Assembly: GCF_000002075.1 (NCBI RefSeq) | Contig: NW_004797283.1 | Coordinates: 2,915,383 to 2,979,382, forward strand | Source of the DNA: Aplysia californica | Taxonomy: Eukaryota > Mollusca > Gastropoda > Aplysiida > Aplysiidae | Direction: 5' to 3' | Length of the DNA: 64,000 nucleotides | In this document: one piece after another, positions 57,401 to 64,000 of the stretch | Layout: the number at the start of each line of letters is the position of its first letter | How positions within the stretch are numbered: position 1 is the first letter of the stretch | Program-made: the position numbers and the translations under genes | Notes under the pieces: generated by a model | The model's database searches: none | What the model saw: only the letters and a program-made list of their open reading frames with translations | What the model was told of the DNA's origin: nothing

Positions 57401-60400
57401 GTCACATAGCAGTGACTTCCGGCTGAGGGTTCTGCCGTAACGACATAAATTCAAATTGAAATTGCTGCCGAGTCAGATGTTACTTGTCAAACGAATGCAG
57501 CCTGAAATCAACGAGACAAGGGTGGGGAGGTGGGATGGGTGAGGAGGGAATGAATCGGCGACAAACGCTAGCTCGCAAAGTTGTTTATTTGAGAAAGGGA
57601 AATTATCTCGGTGCGATGCCCATGCCCAGTGTGTAGCTCTTGTGGCAAGGTCGCAGACTGTGCTGTGAGGCAAATTTAGGCGGTCCTGTCAGTATAACAA
57701 GGGTTTGACTGAATGGCACACAAATGAAAAGTTTGAGTAAGATATTTCAAAAGGAGATGCATAAATGGTCAGGTTCAAGGATGTTATTATGTCCTTAAAA
57801 TTTTGTCCTTTTTCTTAGTGGGGTCGGTCAGCCATTTTGTACTTTCAGACCACCGCTGTTTGAAAGCACACATCTACCATTCACTTGAATTTATATATTG
57901 TGACTAGGCTAGTTTCAATTTTCACCGTCAGGTCAGTTTGTTTTTTTAACTGGAACTGGAAATTGAGACATTTTATGTTCTCCCTCACTCCCTGTAGGTG
58001 AGATGGTACCTAAGCATGTTGGCCTATTGGAGGTGAAGGGGAAGGATTTCCGCATGAAGTCCATTCCCCTGAAGACAGTGAGACAGTTTTACATGGAGGA
58101 CATCTCTCTTGCTAAACACATCAACCCAACTCACAAGGATGCCATGAAGAAAGCGGAAGATTTTTGTGTCGAAAAAATTGAGCAGTTTATTTCAAAAGCA
58201 GGTAAGGTTTTTTTCCTTGATGGTTTGTATGTTTTACTTTTGTAAGCCAGAAGGAAAGGACATTTTCCTGGTGTTATGAGAATTATAGAGATGTGATAAA
58301 GAATGATTCCTTTTATAATTGTTTTGATAAGATTGTTCTCTTAGAATTTTTATGTCATTTAAAAAATTATTCCTTTTTCACTATACTTGGCTTGCTCTTG
58401 CCTTGATAAGTTCTGATCCTAATTGTGCAGATGCTCAAATACTGTATACATTGATTTAACTTTATTCTCTCCCTGTTTTTGTTTTTTTTATCGCATTGTT
58501 CTTTATCCTGCCACATCTTTCTCCAAACTCAATGACCAAAACATTTGTCATGCCGACTTGGAGAATGAAAGTATACTGAATACTCATTTTGAGAAGAAAT
58601 CTCTTCTTATCCGGGAAGGCTTTTGAACAGGGAGTACTCAAGAGGAGAAAAAATGTTTTTAACAGGTGAACTTTCCTTTACTTTTGGGGGAGCTGTGCCA
58701 GTCATTAAAAAAACAAAATTTAGTGTTGGCCAGAGTCTACTGGGTTTTTTTTTTCAAGATCCAAGTTAAAAGTTTAAAAGGTATATTTTGATTGACTTGC
58801 TAGGAATTTAGTATTATTTTTTTTAAAATAACTATTCAGAGCATAAGAATTCAGAGGTTTTCTCATCCCTTACGAATAAATTTAGATTCAAGGGTCCCAG
58901 TGTATTTCTAGAAGATTTGGAAAGATCTAAAGTTTGTGACATCCTTTACATTGATTTTAAAAGTACCTGTGTAAGCTTGATTGTCGAGACTTTACAAACA
59001 TTTAAAAACGTGATGCTCTGTGATTTATAGTTCTGATCTTCACTGCTTTGAAATTAGGTTTAATTAGATTGTGATGGATAGATTTTTCAAAGAAAAAAAG
59101 TGAAATAGTTTGAAAAGCTTTTTGTATTAGGGGTCATGATAAGCCTTTTACAGATCAGTTTTTGGGAGGGTTAGGGTTAGCATATTATTTTAACCTTACC
59201 ACCAAATGTATGTCCTGCTTTCACTTCCCCAATGTGTTCTTCTCTCAGAGGATGAGCACTCAGGGAGTAGGAGGCAACCCACTCAGCCATTGATACGTTT
59301 GAGAATCGACTACACAGGATTCCAACCTTTCAGCTCTCAGAGGTAAAATCCTGTCTCTTGAGATAACTGTACCTTTGGGGGAGGGGGGAGGGGTCGCTTG
59401 TTGTTTTGTTTTGCATTTTGTCAGTTTCGTTTTTCTTAAATGTTTTGAATTCATGGTTGAATTGCCCAGTGTCATGTGTTCCAATGCAGTAATACCCACT
59501 TTAACATTTTGCAAGTGAACTGAATTTACTAACTTCTGTAGAGGTAAGAGAAACAAAAAGGTACCCAGTAACCCTGCTCAACACTAGAAATTGATTTAGT
59601 AGGCCGGACAGTTGTTTCAACAACCAAATTCTTAACACTATCCACCCACGCAGCCCGCAGAGCACGCAACACTTATCCCCACGGACCAGGATACAGGTGC
59701 GGTACACGCTATATCACACCGGCACTGATCGGCGTCCCTGGGAAAAGGGATGGCTTCTTACCATTGCCGATCGGCGTCCCGTGGGGGCAAAGTGTTAAGG
59801 ACTGAGGTGCAGAGTCACCGAACTCCCGTACAACGCAAGTTTTAAAAAAACCTTTAAGGATTCAGACCAGCTCCCCCTGTGTCAAATCCCAGCATGTTAC
59901 CTACTGAGTTGTGACACATGTCTTTCAGGTTCGGACTTTCCCATTAGCAAGACGTTTGTGCAGTGTCTCTCTGGTTCATATTAGAGTACGCTGATGTAGC
60001 GGCTTTATTCCTGTTACTAGAAATGGGGCTTAAAAGAAAATACTGAAAGTCCTGTGGTTTTCAATCTCTTATCTTTTCAGAAAATGCTGTGGAACTGACA
60101 TTTTTCTCTAAAATGGTCAACTACAGAATGTCAATCTATTCCGCATAGTCGATCCTGTCATTTTTACTGGTTTGATTTTCAGTATAACCCAAGCATCACT
60201 TTCTACTGAGATACAATAAGTTTTTGTATTTCATTAATATAACTATAGCTTTCAATGAACAAACTGCACTTCTCAGGGGGGTGGGGAGGTGTTGCTGGTG
60301 GTGGTATGGGAATGCCCACTATCCCTCTGCAGTTTTCGGCTGTCTGTTTTCCGTTTTCATTGCAGTAAATAACATAACTCATAATTGTGCTCACATGCTT

Positions 60401-63400
60401 GTTTATTTCAAACTAGACCAGCACCGTTGGGTTACAAAGAATGTATTTTAGCTCCAGGGCATAAATTGAAAAGGTGAGTTTCATTTCCTCATGCTTTGAC
60501 TGTATTTACTTTTGTTTTGTTGCAGGCTTGGACAAAAGTTTGTGGACCATGTCGCTAATCCCAAAACTATGATCCATTTTCTGAGGGGTCGAGTGGAAAA
60601 AATTGCAAGTGTGAAACAAGGTAATTAAATTTTGTCGGGTTTTTTTCCTAAACAGATTGTCTATTGCTTAACAGCAAATAAATCTCACTATATCCCAAGC
60701 TGATGCTGTACTTATACTCTCTCCTTTGACCTATTGCTATGCTCAGCACTCAGCGATATCAGAGCTACCGTTCTGCCTTAGAGACGAGACACACAAGTAT
60801 TCTTACAATGGATCGCACACCAGGTGAAGGAAACCTGAACCTACACCTACAGGGTGTTATACTGACACAAATGGAGATATTGGGCAAAAATCAACAATAA
60901 AGTCAAATTTGTAGATTTTCTAGTAATGCCATATTCTTTAAGTATAACATGCCTTCTATTATTTCATACTTATAAATTGTAAAAACTTCACCTATAAGTG
61001 TGATGTATCTATTTCCATAGGGCTCAAATTTGAGAAGTAACTCATTTTGTCAGCACACTTCACATTTATATTTCATGTGAGTGACAGCTGTGATATTTTC
61101 AGACAGCAGACGTCTTATGTGAAATACATTTTTAAAGTTTCTTAATTGATTTTTTTTTAGTCTTGATTTATGTATTTCTCTATTATTCATATTTTGGCAA
61201 TATATGTTCCAATGGACTACTATGATCAGTAGCAGCGGCTTTTTCTTTACCCTGCTTGTATGTTTTTGCTTTGAAATCTATAACTTTATATGTCAGTTTA
61301 GATGATTACAGTGGAGTTCACTTAATCTGAAAACAACGGTTAACAGGAAAAAAATGAAATCACAGATTTATTTTTTCCTATTTGAGTAACCTCTCTATAC
61401 CGCAAAACTTATTATATAAACTGAAGAAAATTTGACTGTCCAGTTTAAGCGGACTCCATTGTATAAAGATAAAATTTGTGGTTATCTTATTTCTGTGTGG
61501 GTTCTAGACCCACAGATGATGGAAAAGATCAAGACGATCACTCTGGACAGTAACCGAGTGGAGGACATGGTGCGAGATTATTTTGTCAAGGCTGAAGGGG
61601 TAGGTAGAAATGTTCTGGTGTTGTCACTACATTACTGCCGCTGAATTGTGGATAGACAATTTGGATAGTTTTTGCCTCTAGGACTGACTCTCTGAATATC
61701 CTCTGATTTTTACCTTGCTTTTATCAAAATTTTACGTTAGGAAAATTGTTTAAAAATCATTTGAGACATAATTTTTAACGAATGTTAATTGTTTGCACCT
61801 TGCATTAGTGCACGTACCGCATGTGTATCCTTAAAAATGAATTTCGTCTTAAAATGTGTACCCTTTTGTGATTTCTGAAACAAGATGTATAGTTGGAAAA
61901 CATGAGATGGTGAAGTAAAAAGTGAGTACTTACTCATTCGCTGAGCAAACGTGCCTCAATGAAAGGTATTGAGAATACCGTTGAACGGCATCACAACCAT
62001 TGTGATCACATTTGCCACAGAGACATAGATCAAAATGTGATTCGGAGCGGTCATACAGTTCCAGCAAGCCTAGTTTGTCAACATGACGAGAAAACGGTTT
62101 TTTCCGATGTTCAGCCATTTTGGCGCAGGAGTGACTCAGGTGTCCTGACGAAAACATTCACCAAAATTAAACCTGCTGCAATGGAGAGTTCAGATCAAGA
62201 CAGAGTAAAAGGGAGATAGTCACAATTTTCAAGAAGATGTTTCATTTCATGTGTTGCTTCCCTTCTATTTCGTACAAACTCGGTGAGTTTTAATAGCAGC
62301 AAGTGCTCTGGACAAGGTGAGGCGACGTAAAAATTGCTTTGCTTCGTTACAACTTATTCCACATTTTGGAGAGAAAAAATTTCACCTTTTCAATTACTCT
62401 ATACGTTAATTCAGTTCCCTTTCTGTCTTTTCCAAATGCAAGTTCATCCACTTACAATACAACAGGTACTTGCATTAAATTTGTTTACTTCCCTTGAAAA
62501 GGAAGGGGCACAAGTGATAATATTTCGTATTTTCAAACTCCTGTGAAAAAATGCAGAGTCCAGAAAGTGATAGTGATTCTAAGAAGGATATCAGTGAGTT
62601 AACCCTATTGTTCCTGAATTCATGCAGCCATTCTTGTTGGTTTCAGATTCTTCCCGCATGTCCGTCCTCCTTCAATAACAATAAACTTACACAAACAAAT
62701 CCGAGTTTGCTGAACTATTTATTGGTTTAGTGCAATGCTTATTAACTTTACTTAACCTTGGGTATCCAATAAAAAAGAAATGTCAGGCGAGTGACATTTT
62801 TTAAAAGAGATGTATACAGAGAGAAGAAAGAGATCTACTTCTAAAATAGCCAGATGTGTACTGAGAGAGGAGAGAGGTACACTACTTAAATTGCCAGATG
62901 TGTATGGAGAGAGGAGAGGGGTAACCTTCGTAAATGGCCAGATGTGTGACTTGGGTTTGCCACTTAATGACATGTCTTCTTCAATTTCTGTTCTGTTTCG
63001 GAGTTTTTTCTTTTCCGCCTTGTTATTTTTCCGCGTGTGGATGCATCATTGATTTACCGCAACTTGGTCAATAGTGTGAGTGTTTGGGGAGTGGAATATT
63101 TAGGTCCTACTTCTCAACCTTTTCTCCATCTATCATTTTTTTCTTCTGTATATCATGCAGTAGCTCAGCTCTAACCGACCTGCCTCGTCATGTGTATTTA
63201 TCTTTATTTCAAACTGATTCGGAATCAATAATGATAATTTATCTCCTCCTGAAACTTATCATTCCAGAGACATTCAAAGATAATAAGGATAATAATGCAT
63301 GTCATTTATATTGTTCAATGTCATTTATATTGTTCATTTCCATAATTTACAACATTCAGTGCGCTTTACAAGACATAGTAGTGGACTACAACGCATTAAC

Positions 63401-63953
63401 ATGTTCTTATTCACAGTAGAATTGTAAATGGGCTGATTTATCATTGTCATGCTCATAACTGTGCCTGAACTGCCTCTGGGAACTGCTGCTTTTTCTTTCC
63501 AAATCTTTACTATTGTCATTTTTCTTCTACTTCTTTTTTATATGTTTGTCACACTCTTGTGACCCGCTATTTCCCAGGTGCCTTAATAGTCGAAGCAGAC
63601 TTTGTGCTGTTGAAGCTAGAGAGGTGAGCAGAATAAGTCTGATTCCGTGTTAGGACTTCTCTTTTGACATCCACCCCTGGCGCTCATAATGACCTTATGC
63701 AGTTGCAAGCGCTGTAAAACCTCTACTAAAACTAAACTAAAAGACTACAACAGCATTGAAATACTTGCAGTAGCATTCACACAAGGGATCAGAATTGTTT
63801 ATATTGGTGGATGTTTTTCTTTGGCTTTTTCAGGACAATCAGCTGAAACTTTTGAGCGAGAAAGGGCTTGGAGAAGCCGTCAAGGAGTACGTGGACAAGG
63901 AGGAGAGAGAAGCCATTTCACAACTTGTCAAATATCAGTTGCAAAAAACGCAG
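54429..63953 (+). CDS. MRE11: Double-strand break repair nuclease MRE11, N-terminal 480 residues
   Basis: Exons 54429-55007, 55809-56064, 57998-58201, 59249-59342, 60526-60620, 61508-61599, 63834-63953; GT/AG borders, one frame, continuing past the right edge (human 708 residues). The phosphoesterase motifs are intact: DIHLG (D17, H19), GGDLFHE (D57), GNHDDP (N125, H126), LHQNR (H214) and WGHEHEC (H242, H244), the known ligands of the two Mn ions. Capping-domain words follow: [27 protein letters not shown] and [19 protein letters not shown]. In the known complex with RAD50 and NBS1 it resects and tethers broken DNA in the nucleus. Start [21 protein letters not shown] matches the family length. 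Nothing suggests a defect. Confidence 0.97.
55008..55808. other. MRE11 intron 1, nothing recognised
   Basis: AT-rich intron with no recognised repeat. Acceptor 'atatatatcatcaag' is poor in pyrimidines, but the frame and family match (VKK then DVSMLRPKE) fix the junction. Confidence 0.6.
56112..56296. mobile_element. Small MITE-like palindromic element
   Basis: 'gcacatagcgaa' near the left end and its complement 'ttcgctatgtgc' near the right, with a further inverted 'gcgaatttcgct' inside. It resembles the other CAGT-ended elements ('acagtgtgac' start). MRE11 intron 2. Confidence 0.5.
56720..57055 (-). mobile_element. Family D tRNA-derived SINE, full arrangement
   Basis: On the minus strand: tRNA-like head (57050-56990), body with 'cttcacccaagtgggaatgg', and L2-like tail 'agcttgctgttgagcgggga'. 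This copy shows the sequence order that the Tc1 insertion at 22495 interrupted elsewhere. Located in MRE11 intron 2. Confidence 0.85.
57410..57715. mobile_element. Possible CAGT-ended DNA element
   Basis: Right end in complement 'cagtcaaacccttgttatac' is pogo-like. The left end ('cagtgacttccggctgaggg') pairs poorly, so the border is uncertain. Located before the MRE11 exon at 57998. Confidence 0.4.
58202..59248. other. MRE11 intron 3, nothing recognised
   Basis: AT-rich intron without recognised repeats or extra exons. Confidence 0.5.
59632..59798. mobile_element. TTAA-flanked MITE, 167 bp including both TTAA
   Basis: TTAA at 59632-59635 and 59795-59798 flank ends 'cactatccacccacgcagcc' and, in complement, 'cactttgcccccacgggacg'. 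'gatcggcgtccc' occurs twice inside. TTAA is the target of piggyBac-type transposases; the family assignment is inference. MRE11 intron 4. Confidence 0.65.
61309..61461. mobile_element. 153-bp pogo-like MITE beside an MRE11 exon
   Basis: 'cagtggagttcacttaatct' and, in complement, 'caatggagtccgcttaaact', with TA on both sides. It ends 46 bp upstream of the MRE11 exon at 61508. Confidence 0.75.
61600..63280. other. MRE11 intron 6, first part
   Basis: No exon recognised. 61930-62220 has open frames on both strands and a GC content above its surroundings but no recognisable homology. At 62815-62945 a ~44-bp unit ('agccagatgtgtactgagag') occurs three times. Confidence 0.45.
63280..63745 (+). mobile_element. 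Family B retroposon copy
   Basis: 'gtaaatgggctgatttatca', 'aatagtcgaagcagactttg' and the tail 'ctcataatgaccttatgcag' with 'cgctgtaaaacctctacta'. The extent upstream of 63410 is uncertain. MRE11 intron 6, 88 bp before the last exon seen. Confidence 0.7.
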
Positions 63954-64000
63954 GTAAAACATTGGAAACTGCTAGCTGTGTCCATCGCTCGTCAAATTCT

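Noticed and set aside
61930-62219. Possible small gene inside MRE11 intron 6
   Set aside because: Frames on both strands but no recognised domain, splice context or codon pattern to prefer one; kept only as a remark.
1-64000. Retrovirus, LTR retrotransposon or Polinton copies
   Set aside because: No gag, protease, integrase, capsid or polymerase frames and no long terminal repeats were recognised; all coding retroelement pieces look like non-LTR LINEs.

Overview
The window is a metazoan nuclear segment of compact exons in repeat-rich introns. The three genes resemble lophotrochozoan, most likely molluscan, orthologues, and the repeats (tRNA-derived SINEs, L2/CR1-type LINE tails, Tc1, many MITEs, long CA/CT/GT tracts) fit a gastropod-like genome. 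The taxon is an inference; no species-diagnostic sequence was recognised.

Gene layout. (1) USO1/p115, the Golgi vesicle tether, on the + strand at 2419-27685: 21 coding exons joined in frame encode about 912 residues up to the stop; only the first ~20 codons lie upstream. (2) CFAP96 (C4orf47/UPF0602 family cilium protein) on the - strand at 49177-37419: seven coding exons joined in frame give 312 residues, close to human (309). (3) MRE11 DNA-repair nuclease on the + strand from 54429, running off the right edge: seven coding exons give 480 residues with every metal-binding motif intact. USO1 and CFAP96 are convergent; CFAP96 and MRE11 are divergent. The three genes have no evident shared pathway.

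The rest is mobile and repeated DNA. One abundant retroposon family of ~180 bp ('family A') sits many times in USO1 introns, nearly always in the sense direction, with 10-13 bp target-site duplications where these can be read. Its 3' end is a stem-loop plus TAAAAC-type tail, shared with two other bodies: a longer 'family B' and a full-length tRNA-headed SINE at 51747-52267. A second tRNA-SINE ('family D') shares an L2-like tail with a LINE fragment at 44173-44790. DNA elements include a decayed Tc1 transposon inserted in a family D SINE, a ~435-bp MITE family with four copies, a second MITE with two copies near USO1 exons, a TTAA-flanked MITE, and several TA-flanked elements with CAGT..-type ends that fill most of the CFAP96-MRE11 interval.

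Most notable observations: an insertion at the 3' splice site of a USO1 tail exon that duplicated the acceptor (13-bp direct repeat, 18945-18957 and 19719-19731); repeated duplication of exon ends with their splice donors in two USO1 introns; and a compensatory-base-pair stem-loop that unites three otherwise different retroposon bodies. No CRISPR array, virus-like element, operon or unknown multi-gene system was found. A 547-base assembly gap lies at 40336-40882.
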